DNA of 64,000 nt, taken from contig NZ_CP047028.1 in assembly GCF_009796865.1 (NCBI RefSeq), positions 2,294,001-2,358,000 on the forward strand, in the 5' to 3' direction. A program made the position numbers and the translations under genes. Below are positions 37,123-46,563 of this stretch, piece by piece. Source of the stretch: Formosa sp. L2A11. Lineage in GTDB: Bacteria; Bacteroidota; Bacteroidia; Flavobacteriales; Flavobacteriaceae. The number at the start of each line of letters is the position of its first letter. The first letter of the stretch is position 1. The notes under the pieces are model-generated. The model did no database searches. It was given only the letters and a program-made list of their open reading frames with translations, and was not told the origin of the DNA.

Positions 37123-37466
37123 CGAAATCGGATTAAGAGGGTATTTTAAGCGAATATATTATAAGAATTAGAAAAAGGGGAGATTAAGATAATTTTTATT
37201 ATGCTCTTTTCAGAAACTTCTTTAAGTTTACCAATATAAAGTAGATTTTTTTTAAACACTTTTAACTCGGAGGGTTAATTTTTATTCTGTTCTAATAGAA
37301 GTACTAAAGATTTGATTTTATGTAAATTTGGTGATCAAATTTACCTTTTAAATACATGTAAAGTCACATAATGTATTCTCTTAATTATAAAATATAGATT
37401 TCTAGAACAGGAGTATTAAGACAAATGCTAGATATTAAGATAAGAATGGTTTAAATATATAAAATA
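37123..37466. other. Intergenic region between divergent MBOAT and neuB genes
   Basis: A 344-bp AT-rich divergent promoter region with no gene. Its one notable structure is the 9-bp palindrome at 37322-37344. No clear TAnnTTTG box was picked out on either strand. Confidence 0.6.
37322..37344. promoter_or_regulatory. Perfect inverted repeat, possible operator
   Basis: GTAAATTTG and CAAATTTAC are separated by 5 bp between the divergent MBOAT and neuB genes. The spacing (half-site centres about 14 bp apart) could suit a dimeric regulator; a weak hairpin role is also possible. Confidence 0.45.
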
Positions 37467-38477
37467 ATGAGTTTTATTACACCTTTTATAATTGCAGAAA
37501 TCGCACAAGCCCATGATGGTAGCTTAGGGATGGCGCATGCCTATATAGACGCTGTGGCAAAAGCTGGGTGTGATGCTATTAAATTTCAGACCCATATTGC
37601 TGAAGCAGAAAGTAGTATTTATGAACCCTTTCGTGTAAAATTTTCTAAGCAAGATGCTACACGACTAGATTATTGGAAACGTATGGAGTTTACCTTAGAG
37701 CAATGGCTAGATTTAAAGCAACATTGTGATGAGGTTGGGATTGAGTTTATGAGTTCGCCATTTAGTAATGTCGCTGTAGATCTTTTAGAACAAATTGGAG
37801 TTAAACGTTATAAAGTAGGGTCTGGTGAGGTTAATAATTTAGTGTTATTAGAAAAAATTGCTCAAACAGGAAAGCCTGTTATTGTATCTTCAGGAATGAG
37901 TTCTTTAGAGGAGTTAGATAACACAATTGCCTTTTTAAAGGATAGAAATGTAGATGTTTCGGTAATGCAATGTACTACTGCATACCCGACTAAACCAGAA
38001 GAATATGGCTTAAATGTTATTTCAGTATTAAAAAAACGCTATCAAATTCCTGTAGGATTTTCAGATCATTCTTCTTCAATAGAAGCTTGCATTGCAGCGG
38101 TAGCTTTAGGTGCAGAATTTTTAGAATTTCATGTGGTTTTTGATAAAGAGATGTTTGGCCCAGATGCTAAAGCATCATTAACTTTAAATGAGACGTCTCA
38201 ATTAGTAAAAGCGACTAATAATGTGTCTATAGCACTTCAAAACCCTATAGATAAGAGTGATAATTCTAAGTTTTCAGAACTAAAAGGCATTTTTGAAAAA
38301 TCTTTAGCAATTAATAAAAATGTTGAACACGGGCATATTATAAGGTTTGAAGATTTAGAAACAAAAAAACCAAAAGGTTACGGTATTGATGCCTCTTTAT
38401 TTCAGGGGGTTATTGGGAAACGTTTAAATAAAGATTTAAATCAATGGTCTTTTTTAAATTGGGACGATTTAGATTAG
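37467..38477 (+). CDS. neuB: N-acetylneuraminate synthase family (nonulosonic acid synthase)
   Basis: A 336-residue enzyme that condenses phosphoenolpyruvate with a 6-carbon N-acyl sugar (ManNAc or a diacetamido-dideoxy hexose) to a 9-carbon nonulosonic acid. TIM-barrel features: FQTHIAEAESS near 32, SSPFSNVAVDLL, VGSGEVNNLVLL, VSSGMSSLEELDN, GFSDHSSSIEACI and EFHVVFDKEMFGPDAKAS. The C-terminal SAF (antifreeze-like) domain has RFEDLETKKPKGYG. Whether the product is sialic or legionaminic acid cannot be told from this. It begins a run with neuC and neuA. Confidence 0.92.
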   Translation: MSFITPFIIAEIAQAHDGSLGMAHAYIDAVAKAGCDAIKFQTHIAEAESSIYEPFRVKFSKQDATRLDYWKRMEFTLEQWLDLKQHCDEVGIEFMSSPFSNVAVDLLEQIGVKRYKVGSGEVNNLVLLEKIAQTGKPVIVSSGMSSLEELDNTIAFLKDRNVDVSVMQCTTAYPTKPEEYGLNVISVLKKRYQIPVGFSDHSSSIEACIAAVALGAEFLEFHVVFDKEMFGPDAKASLTLNETSQLVKATNNVSIALQNPIDKSDNSKFSELKGIFEKSLAINKNVEHGHIIRFEDLETKKPKGYGIDASLFQGVIGKRLNKDLNQWSFLNWDDLD

Positions 38478-38670
38478 AGATGTGTTAATTGTTTTTTACG
38501 GAAATGATTAAACAGATGAATCATTGTATTGTCTAAATGAAGTTCAGCTTATAAGTTCAGGAGTAATGTTTAATGTTTTTTAATTACGTATTTTGAAAGA
38601 CAATTTAGTTTTTCATTTTATAAAACCGTATATATTTGTAATATTACAAGGTAAAAGTTACAAAACATTT

Positions 38671-39828
38671 ATGTCTCATAGAAAAATAGCTGTAGTTATT
38701 ACAGCACGTCCTTCTTATAGCCGTGTTAAAACCGTGTTACAAGCTATAAAAGATCATCCAAATTTAGAACTACAACTTATAGTGGCAGCTTCTGCATTAT
38801 TAGAGCGTTATGGCTCTGCTGTACATTATATTGAAAACGATGGTTTTACAATTGCAGCTAAAGTCTTTAATGTTTTAGAGGGAGAAAATTTAACTGCAGC
38901 AGCAAAGACTACAGGTATTGGGATTTTAGAATTATCAACGGTTTTTGAAAATTTAAAGCCTGATATCGTGGTAACAGTAGCAGATCGGTTTGAAACTATG
39001 GCGACAGCCATAGCGGCATCTTATATGAATATCCCTCTTGCACATATTCAAGGAGGAGAGGTTACAGGGAATATTGATGAAAAGGTAAGACATGCCATTA
39101 CAAAGTTAGCCGATTATCATTTTGTAGCTTCAGAAGATGCCAAAACCCGTGTATTAAAATTAGGAGAAGAAGCCGATTCTGTATTTAACACAGGTTGTCC
39201 GTCTATAGATATCGCTAAAGAAATAGATACTTCAGGTAAATTACAATTTAACCCTTACTCTCGTTATGGAGGCGTAGGTGCAGAACCAGATTTGTCTAAC
39301 GGTTATGTGGTTGTTATGCAACACCCTGTGACTACTGAATATAAAGATTCTAGACGTCATGTAGAAGAAACTTTAACTGTCGTTAGTCAATTAACATTAC
39401 CAGTATTATGGTTTTGGCCAAATGTTGATGCTGGAGCGGATGGTACATCTTCGGGTATACGCTCTTATCGAGAAAAAAATGAATTAAATCATGTTCATTT
39501 TTTTAAAAATATGAAAGGCGATGATTTTTTAAATCTTTTAAATCATGCGTCATGTCTAATAGGGAATTCTAGTGTAGGTATTAGAGAGTGTGCGTACCTT
39601 GGCGTGCCTGTTGTAAATATAGGAACAAGACAAAATCGAAGAGAACGCGGTGAAAATGTGATTGATGTACCCTACAATAGCGAAGCTATTTATAAAGCCA
39701 TTCAAAATCAGATTAAAATAAAAAAAACGCCGAAATCATTAGTGTATGGAGATGGTAACGCAGGTGTGTCTATTGCAAATCATTTAAACGATGTGCCTCT
39801 TAAGTTTCATAAAACAATTGTGTATTAA
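38671..39828 (+). CDS. neuC: Hydrolysing UDP-sugar 2-epimerase (NeuC/LegG type)
   Basis: A 385-residue enzyme that converts a UDP-GlcNAc-type sugar to the free 2-epimer and UDP. The start is the ATG at 38671 (MSHRKIAVVITARPSY); the longer in-frame start 26 codons upstream has no support. Motifs: TVADRFETMATA, AHIQGGEVTGNIDEKVRHAI near residue 130, and GNSSVGIRECAYLG near 305. With neuB and neuA it gives the three core steps of nonulosonic acid synthesis. Confidence 0.92.
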   Translation: MSHRKIAVVITARPSYSRVKTVLQAIKDHPNLELQLIVAASALLERYGSAVHYIENDGFTIAAKVFNVLEGENLTAAAKTTGIGILELSTVFENLKPDIVVTVADRFETMATAIAASYMNIPLAHIQGGEVTGNIDEKVRHAITKLADYHFVASEDAKTRVLKLGEEADSVFNTGCPSIDIAKEIDTSGKLQFNPYSRYGGVGAEPDLSNGYVVVMQHPVTTEYKDSRRHVEETLTVVSQLTLPVLWFWPNVDAGADGTSSGIRSYREKNELNHVHFFKNMKGDDFLNLLNHASCLIGNSSVGIRECAYLGVPVVNIGTRQNRRERGENVIDVPYNSEAIYKAIQNQIKIKKTPKSLVYGDGNAGVSIANHLNDVPLKFHKTIVY

Positions 39829-39830
39829 AT

Positions 39831-40523
39831 ATGAAAGTTATTGCTATTATACCCGCTCGTGGAGGTTCTAAAGGAGTACCTCATAAAAATTTAATTACAT
39901 TGGGGAACAAACCTTTAATTCAACACGCAGTATCGTGTGCATTAAATTCTTTATTAGTAGATAAAGTTGTTTTAACTTCAGATAGTGATATTATTTTAGA
40001 AAAAGTAGAAGAGGCTAAAAAGTTAGTAAAGATTAAACGACCAGAGGCTTTAGCTACAGATAAAAGCTCGGTTACAGGAGCAGTACAACATGTGTTAGAT
40101 ACTTTTCCTGGATACGATTTAGTTGTATTATTACAACCCACTTCGCCTTTACGAACTTCAAAAGATTTAGATCTTATTATTGATGAGTTTAAAAAAGACG
40201 CTAATTTAGATGGTGTTATTAGTACTGTTCCTTTAATTGATATGCACCCTGCTAGGATGTATAACTTAAGTGAAGATGCAATGATGGAACCTTACCAAGA
40301 AGGAGGAGAAACATTACGAAGACAAGATTTAAAACCTGTTTATTATAGAAATGGGTGTTTTTATGCAGTAAGAGTTTCTGCCTTTATTAAGGAAAATACT
40401 TTTATGGTAGCGCATAAAAAAGCTTATATCATGGATTCAAAATGGTTAGCTAATATTGATGATGAAAGAGATGTGCTATTAACAAGATACTTATATGATT
40501 TATGGATAAAAGAAAACTCTTAA
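39831..40523 (+). CDS. neuA: CMP-nonulosonic acid synthetase (acylneuraminate cytidylyltransferase)
   Basis: A 230-residue cytidylyltransferase that activates the sugar acid with CTP. The N-terminal nucleotide-binding loop IPARGGSKGVPHKNL is at residues 6-20, LLQPTSPLRTSKDL at about 100-113 and the metal-binding IDDERDVLLT near 212. Length matches single-domain NeuA. The gene starts 3 bp after neuC and its 3' end overlaps the dehydrogenase gene by 22 bp, so the four are co-translated. Confidence 0.94.
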   Translation: MKVIAIIPARGGSKGVPHKNLITLGNKPLIQHAVSCALNSLLVDKVVLTSDSDIILEKVEEAKKLVKIKRPEALATDKSSVTGAVQHVLDTFPGYDLVVLLQPTSPLRTSKDLDLIIDEFKKDANLDGVISTVPLIDMHPARMYNLSEDAMMEPYQEGGETLRRQDLKPVYYRNGCFYAVRVSAFIKENTFMVAHKKAYIMDSKWLANIDDERDVLLTRYLYDLWIKENS

Positions 40524-41464
40524 TAACAGAATCTTTAGATTTTAGTGTCAAGACAATTAATCTTTTAAAGACGTATTATGAGGTTATAATTAAAGATATA
40601 AAAGATGAAGAAGAACTGATACATTATATAAAAGATGTAGAAGTTATTTTTATTCGATTAAAATTTAAAATATCTAAAGAGGTTATAAATAAAGCTACTA
40701 ATTTAAAATATATTTTAACAGCTACTACTGGCTTAGACCATATAGATTTAAATTATTTTAATAATAAAGGAGGTCATGTTATTTCGTTGAAGGGAGCCTA
40801 TGATTTCTTATCTTCAATACCTTCTACAGCTGAACATTCTTGGGGATTAATTTTATCTTTAGTTAGATCGATTCCTCAATCATATACTTCTGTAATGGAG
40901 GGAGAATGGCATCGTGACCGTTTTAAAGGACATAATTTAAAATCTTTAAAATTAGGTATACTAGGTTTAGGTAGAGTTGGTAAACAAGTTGAAACATATG
41001 CTAAAGCTTTTGGCATGGAAACAGGTTTTTACGATACAGACCAAACAAAAAGTAGTAATAATTCTTTAGAATTTAAGACAGCCAAAGCTCTATTTGAATG
41101 GGCTAATATAATCAGTATACATATTCCTTTAAATGAAGAAAATATATGTTTCGTTAATGAAGAAAGGCTAAAGTGTCTTAAACCTAGTTCTTATTTAATT
41201 AATACATCTAGAGGTGCTATTATAGATGAATTAGCTGTCGAATCTTTATTGAAACATAATAAAATAAAAGGGTATGCAACAGATGTATTGTCTGAAGAAA
41301 TACAAGCTAATATAGCTGATAACCCAATAGTAAAGTTAGCAAAACAGGGCTACAATGTTATTATAACTCCACATTTAGCAGGTTGTACTTATGAATCTAT
41401 GCAGATGACAGAGGATTTTGTTTCTGAACTATTTATAGAAAAATATTTATCTTTTGAAGAATAA
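40502..41464 (+). CDS. D-isomer-specific 2-hydroxyacid dehydrogenase family protein
   Basis: A 320-residue NAD(P)-dependent dehydrogenase of the D-2-hydroxyacid family. Rossmann loop LGILGLGRVGKQV near residue 153, catalytic Arg in NTSRGAIID near 232, and the His in TPHLAGCTYESM near 297. The substrate may be a sugar-derived 2-hydroxy acid, because the gene lies in the nonulosonic-acid block (22-nt overlap with neuA) rather than beside serine genes. No established sialic-acid step fits it, so its place in the pathway is open. Confidence 0.82.
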   Translation: MDKRKLLITESLDFSVKTINLLKTYYEVIIKDIKDEEELIHYIKDVEVIFIRLKFKISKEVINKATNLKYILTATTGLDHIDLNYFNNKGGHVISLKGAYDFLSSIPSTAEHSWGLILSLVRSIPQSYTSVMEGEWHRDRFKGHNLKSLKLGILGLGRVGKQVETYAKAFGMETGFYDTDQTKSSNNSLEFKTAKALFEWANIISIHIPLNEENICFVNEERLKCLKPSSYLINTSRGAIIDELAVESLLKHNKIKGYATDVLSEEIQANIADNPIVKLAKQGYNVIITPHLAGCTYESMQMTEDFVSELFIEKYLSFEE

Positions 41465-42863
41465 ACAAAAAAAAATACTATTTATAATTCCAGATGGTGT
41501 AAGCCTAAGAAACTTTGTTTACACGTCGTTTTATAAACAAGCACAAGCCATGGATTTAGATATTGTATTTCTAAATTTAACGCCTTTACCGCTATCAGAT
41601 TTAGGATTACAAGAAGTCGTTCCAAAACAAATTAAACAACACCCGTTAACGGATAGTTTTAAAAATGCTAAAAAACGTGTAGAACTTAATCAAAATATTA
41701 AAAGGTTTAACGATAAAGTATATCTTAAATATTTATTTCCATTAAAAAATTCTGGATATAAAAGTGTTATAAAAAATAGTATTACTAAGCTATTAATTTT
41801 AATGTTTAATAGTGAAAAAGGACTATTAAGCTTACGCAGATATATTAAAAAATTAGAAAGTAAAACAACATATTACAGCTCTTGTTACAAAATTATAAAA
41901 GAAGAACAACCCGATTTGGTATATTGTGCAAGTCAGCGTTCTTTTTTAGCAATAGCACCTGTACAGGCAGCAAAAAATATAGGTATACCAACAATTGGTT
42001 TTGTGTTTTCATGGGATAATTTACCAAAATCTATGCTAGATGTAGAGACCGATTATTATCATGTTTGGAGTAAACATATGAAACAAGAATTGTTAACGTA
42101 TTATCCATTTGTAAAAGAGAATCAAATAACAGTTACAGGAACACCTCAATTTGAACCTCATTTTTATAAAGAGATTATTACGAGTAAGACTGAGTTTTAC
42201 AAAGATTATAACTTAAACCCTACAACAACTTATTTCTGTTTTAGTGGAGACGATATTACAACATCACCTCAAGATCCTTTGTATTTAAGGGATGTCTGCA
42301 TTGCTATTGAAGCACTTAATGCTGAAGGACATCAATTAGGATTAATATTTAGACGATGTCCTGTCGATTTTTCGAAACGTTTTGATGCTGTTTTAAATGA
42401 ATTTAAACATTTTATTATTCCTATAGCACCGTTATGGAATGCTGTAGGCGATGGATGGAATGCGAAACTACCAACTCCAGAAGATACGACCTTATTAGTA
42501 AATATGGCAGAACATACTGCAGGTGTTATCAATTTAGGATCGTCAATGGTCTTCGATTATGTGTCACATAACAAACCTTGCGGGTACATGAATTATCATT
42601 ATGATACAGATAATGCTATAGTAAAAGGCGTACATGTTTACGATTATGTGCATTTTAGATCTATGCCAAATGTAAATGCAGTACATTGGTTAGACCACCC
42701 AGATGGTATACAAGATAGTTTGCTATCTATGCTAGATTCAACAAACGAAACAGTTAAAAATGGAACACAGTGGTTTCATAAAATAAATGAACAACCAGCA
42801 ACAGAGGCTTCAAATCGTATTTTAAATGCAATTTGTAAATTGGTTAATAAACATGAGGTATGA
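41454..42863 (+). CDS. Probable GT-B glycosyltransferase, family unclear
   Basis: A 469-residue protein from a TTG start inside the previous gene (11-bp overlap). The N-terminal KKILFIIPDGVSLRNFVYT and DYYHVWSKHMKQELLTYYP with GTPQFEP downstream suggest a GT-B or CDP-glycerol transferase-like fold; GVINLGSSMVFDYVSHNKP near the C terminus resembles the nucleotide-sugar site of this fold. No standard EX7E motif was seen. It lies among glycosyltransferases with an ATGA overlap to the next gene, which supports a transferase role. Precise function unknown. Confidence 0.65.
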   Translation: MKNKQKKILFIIPDGVSLRNFVYTSFYKQAQAMDLDIVFLNLTPLPLSDLGLQEVVPKQIKQHPLTDSFKNAKKRVELNQNIKRFNDKVYLKYLFPLKNSGYKSVIKNSITKLLILMFNSEKGLLSLRRYIKKLESKTTYYSSCYKIIKEEQPDLVYCASQRSFLAIAPVQAAKNIGIPTIGFVFSWDNLPKSMLDVETDYYHVWSKHMKQELLTYYPFVKENQITVTGTPQFEPHFYKEIITSKTEFYKDYNLNPTTTYFCFSGDDITTSPQDPLYLRDVCIAIEALNAEGHQLGLIFRRCPVDFSKRFDAVLNEFKHFIIPIAPLWNAVGDGWNAKLPTPEDTTLLVNMAEHTAGVINLGSSMVFDYVSHNKPCGYMNYHYDTDNAIVKGVHVYDYVHFRSMPNVNAVHWLDHPDGIQDSLLSMLDSTNETVKNGTQWFHKINEQPATEASNRILNAICKLVNKHEV

Positions 42864-44011
42864 AAATAGGTTTTATAGCTCCAGAATATCCTCATTTTAA
42901 AATTAAACAAGCAGCTGGTTTAGGGACTAGTATTGGGAATTTAGTAGAAGCTTTAAGTCAGCAAGGTCATGCAATTTACCTGTTTATATATGGGCAAGAT
43001 CAAGACGATTATTTTGTAGAAAATAGTATTCATTTTTATTTAATTGCAGATGTGTCTTATAGGGTTGGAAAATGGTTTAGATATAGAAAACATATTCAAA
43101 ATACTACAGAAGCGGTTATAAAAAAAGAAAAAATACAACTTATAGAAGTTCCTGATTGGACAGGTATTTCTGCATTTATGAAATTTACAGTGCCTATTGT
43201 TATGCGTTTTCATGGTAGTGATCGTTATTTTTGTCATTTAGAAGGACGCAAGCAGAAATTAAAAAATAAACTATTCGAGCAGTTTGCCATAAGAGGAGCA
43301 AGTGCATATATTGCACCTACTACATTTGCAGGCCAATTAACAAAAAGGTTATTTAAAATATCTGATCATAAATCTATTGAAACTATTTATCATGGTTTAC
43401 AACTAGACGATTTTAATAACTTAAGCCCATCATTATTTGAATCAAAAACACTCCTTTATATTGGCACCATAATTAGGAAAAAAGGCATGTTAGAATTGCC
43501 ACATATTTTTAAGTTGGTAAAACAGCAAGTTCCTAATGCAAAATTGATATTAATAGGTAGCGATGCTCCAGATATTTTAACAGGAAGTCCTTCAACTTGG
43601 GGATTGATGAAGCAACGTTTTAATGATAGTGAATTGGAAGCTATTCAATACCTTGGAAGAGTGCCCTATAGCGAAGTGCAAACTTTTATTAAAACGGCAC
43701 AAGTATGTGTTTTTCCTACTTTTGCAGAAACTTTTGGTATGGTAACTGTTGAGGCTATGGCATTACAAAAGCCCGTTGTAAATAGTAATATAGGTTGGGC
43801 TCAAGAATTAATGGAAGATACCGTTAGCGGCTATTTAGTAGCTCCTAAAGCTCATAAATTATATGCAGACAAGATTAGTAAATTGTTGCAAGATGAAAAT
43901 TTGTGTTTAAGTATGGGGAAAGCAGCAAGAAGCTTTGTCGAGGAACATTTTGATATAAAGAAACAAGCTATTAAAAATATTGAGTTTTATAAAAAGCTAC
44001 TTGAATTATGA
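42860..44011 (+). CDS. Glycosyltransferase family 4
   Basis: A 383-residue GT-B enzyme: APEYPHFKIKQAAGLGTSIG near residue 8, FHGSDRYFCHLEGR in the acceptor half, and in the donor half YIGTIIRKKGMLELP and AETFGMVTVEAMALQKPVV, the EX7E motif. It has 4-nt ATGA overlaps on both sides. Sugar donor unknown. Confidence 0.87.
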   Translation: MKIGFIAPEYPHFKIKQAAGLGTSIGNLVEALSQQGHAIYLFIYGQDQDDYFVENSIHFYLIADVSYRVGKWFRYRKHIQNTTEAVIKKEKIQLIEVPDWTGISAFMKFTVPIVMRFHGSDRYFCHLEGRKQKLKNKLFEQFAIRGASAYIAPTTFAGQLTKRLFKISDHKSIETIYHGLQLDDFNNLSPSLFESKTLLYIGTIIRKKGMLELPHIFKLVKQQVPNAKLILIGSDAPDILTGSPSTWGLMKQRFNDSELEAIQYLGRVPYSEVQTFIKTAQVCVFPTFAETFGMVTVEAMALQKPVVNSNIGWAQELMEDTVSGYLVAPKAHKLYADKISKLLQDENLCLSMGKAARSFVEEHFDIKKQAIKNIEFYKKLLEL

Positions 44012-45525
44012 TTGTATTATTACATAATAAAAACAAAATAGTTAGTGCTTATAATGCGAACGATTCAAGTGTAATAGATGTACTACATAGCAAATCTATT
44101 ATTAAAGCACTATACTATTTAGCAGACACATTTCCAGACGACATTATTGTGTGGAGCCATATAATGCATGAAAATGCTATTAATTTTAAGTGTATTGAAG
44201 AGACTATTGTTTTAAATAATGAAATGTGTTCGTTTTCTAATACCCAATATTTACCAGATGCTATTGGTTATGTAGATCAATCTCCTTTTATTAAGGTTAA
44301 TAAAAAAGTAAAATATCCCACTTGGTTAATGAGTTCTGAAATAGGAGCGATACATGCCACTCAATTAATAAAATTTAAAGCTATTGTTAAAGATAATGAT
44401 TTTGATTATGCTTTAAATTCAATTGCCAAATTAGGAATGCCTAAAGGGTTGTTTTGTTATTCTGTACCAGAATTATTAGAAAATGGATTAGGTAAAGTGA
44501 ATATAAAAGCATCTGTTAGTATTGTATTTAAGTTTGTTAAACAACATTATAAAATACAATGGGTTTTCTTTTTGTTGTTTTCTTTTTTATGGTATGAAAA
44601 GCATTTAAATCTAGTTGCATTCATAAAATCGTTTTTTTATAAACGTCGTTTTTTTACAGCAATTATTTTACCTGAAACTATTAAAAACACCTCTAAAAGT
44701 AATAGACCTACAATAGATGTTATTATACCAACCATTGGTAGAAAAAAATATTTATATGATGTATTACACGATTTAAAAAATCAAACTATTTTACCTGAAC
44801 GTGTTATTATTGTAGAACAAAACCCTTTAAAAGACAGTAATTCTGAGTTAGATTATTTGACAACAGAATCTTGGCCTTTTATAATAGATCATACGTTTAC
44901 ACATCAAACAGGAGCTTGCAATGCCAGAAATATAGCATTAAGTAAAGTTAAAAGTGAATGGGTGTTTTTAAATGATGATGACAACAGGTTTGATTCAGAG
45001 TTATTACAAAACGTATTAAATATAGCAGGTAAATATAATTTTAAAGCAGTTTTAACATCTTATTTATTACCAAATCAAATTAAAACTTTTAATGATACAC
45101 ACCAGACTTCAATTTTTGGATCAGGTAATAGTTTTCTTAAAACAGATATTTTAGATAAAGTGTCTTTTAATAAGCGTTTAGAATTTGGTTATGGAGAAGA
45201 TACAGATTTCGGACTTCAATTAAGACATCAAAGTGTGGATGTTATTTATTTGCCAGCATTAAATATTATTCATTTAAAAGCTCCAATGGGTGGGTTTAGA
45301 ACTAAATTTATACATCCATGGAATAATGAGAAAGTGCAACCCAAACCATCACCAACCATTATGTATGTTAATCTTAAATATAAAACGACAACACAATTAT
45401 TAGGAGCCAAAATGTTATTGTTTGTACGAATGTTTGTTGGTGTTAAGTTTTCTAAAAAAGCAACTTTTTATAACGAATTTAATAAGAGGTGGGACGCTTC
45501 TAAATATTGGGCGAAAAAACTTTAA
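44008..45525 (+). CDS. Glycosyltransferase family 2 with an extra N-terminal domain
   Basis: A 505-residue protein in two parts. The first 215 residues match no family I recognise and end in a hydrophobic stretch (about 180-215, WVFFLLFSFLWY). The GT-A domain starts near residue 230 with IDVIIPTIGRKKYLYDVL, followed by FLNDDDNRFD near 325 and GYGEDTDFGLQLRHQ. The N-terminal half may sense or bind the acceptor; that is a guess. ATGA overlap with the previous gene; the next starts 3 bp after. Confidence 0.8.
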   Translation: MIVLLHNKNKIVSAYNANDSSVIDVLHSKSIIKALYYLADTFPDDIIVWSHIMHENAINFKCIEETIVLNNEMCSFSNTQYLPDAIGYVDQSPFIKVNKKVKYPTWLMSSEIGAIHATQLIKFKAIVKDNDFDYALNSIAKLGMPKGLFCYSVPELLENGLGKVNIKASVSIVFKFVKQHYKIQWVFFLLFSFLWYEKHLNLVAFIKSFFYKRRFFTAIILPETIKNTSKSNRPTIDVIIPTIGRKKYLYDVLHDLKNQTILPERVIIVEQNPLKDSNSELDYLTTESWPFIIDHTFTHQTGACNARNIALSKVKSEWVFLNDDDNRFDSELLQNVLNIAGKYNFKAVLTSYLLPNQIKTFNDTHQTSIFGSGNSFLKTDILDKVSFNKRLEFGYGEDTDFGLQLRHQSVDVIYLPALNIIHLKAPMGGFRTKFIHPWNNEKVQPKPSPTIMYVNLKYKTTTQLLGAKMLLFVRMFVGVKFSKKATFYNEFNKRWDASKYWAKKL

Positions 45526-45528
45526 TGT

Positions 45529-46563
45529 ATGTTATATATTTATACAGAAACTTCATTTTTAACACCAGAGCATAGGGGCAAGGTATTCCCTTTGTTATTA
45601 GATTTGCATTATAAAGAATGTAAAATAATAAGCCAATCTTATAGCATTATAGCGTCTGTTGAAGAAGCTGATATCATTATTCTTCCTTTAGAGTATAATT
45701 ACATCTGTGGTTTAGAACCAAAAATTAAGTCTAAATATTTAGAATTATCAAAACGAAATAATATACCACTTTGGATTTATACCGGTGGTGATTTTGGATA
45801 TTCGTTTAAAGATAAAGAAATTTATAATTTTAGACTTGGTGGGTTTCATTCAAAATTAAATGCAAATACCTTTATAATGCCATCTTTTATAGTAGATCCT
45901 TATGAATATGTGCTGAAAACTGAGTTTAGTGTATTAAAAAAAGAACCTTTGCCTTCTCTTGGTTTTGTGGGACATTCAGATGATAGTTTTTTAAAGCTTT
46001 TAAAAGAATCTATGGTCTATTTAAAAATTAATATTTTAAAAAGAGGTTTAAAAAAACAACATTTAGATTACCAATCGTTTTATCCTTCGAGTATTAAAAG
46101 GGCTCGTATTTTAAAAAAATTGAATACAAGTCAATTACTAAAACCTAATTTTATATTTAGAGATCAATATAGAGGAGGTGTTAAAACAGAAGCAGAAAAA
46201 ACAAAAACAACTTTAGAGTTTTTTAAAAATATAGAAGATTCTGGATATGTATTTTGTTTACGCGGTGTAGGTAATTTTTCTGTACGCTTATACGAGACAT
46301 TAGCGATGGGAAGAATACCTGTATTTATAGATACAGACTGTAGATTGCCTTTAGAAGGAAGTATTAATTGGTCTAAACACTTAGTACACGTTAAAAGTAG
46401 TAATCCAGAAGACATAGAACGTAGTATTATTAATTTTCATGAGCAGTTAAGTGATTTAGATTTTATAAATACACAGACTGAAAATAGAGTTTTATGGGAA
46501 AAATATATGAATAGGAATGCCTTTTTTAAGGTAATACATGATGGTTTAAAACAAAATAAATAA
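45529..46563 (+). CDS. Exostosin-family (GT47-like) glycosyltransferase
   Basis: A 344-residue protein with the exostosin signature in its C-terminal half: CLRGVGNFSVRLYETLAMGR near residue 245, then IPVFIDTDCRLPL. Exostosin domains are best known from heparan sulfate and plant cell wall synthesis and occur scattered in bacterial polysaccharide loci. The N-terminal half (FLTPEHRGKVFPLL) is less conserved. It starts 3 bp after the previous gene and shares TAATG with the next. Confidence 0.78.
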   Translation: MLYIYTETSFLTPEHRGKVFPLLLDLHYKECKIISQSYSIIASVEEADIIILPLEYNYICGLEPKIKSKYLELSKRNNIPLWIYTGGDFGYSFKDKEIYNFRLGGFHSKLNANTFIMPSFIVDPYEYVLKTEFSVLKKEPLPSLGFVGHSDDSFLKLLKESMVYLKINILKRGLKKQHLDYQSFYPSSIKRARILKKLNTSQLLKPNFIFRDQYRGGVKTEAEKTKTTLEFFKNIEDSGYVFCLRGVGNFSVRLYETLAMGRIPVFIDTDCRLPLEGSINWSKHLVHVKSSNPEDIERSIINFHEQLSDLDFINTQTENRVLWEKYMNRNAFFKVIHDGLKQNK

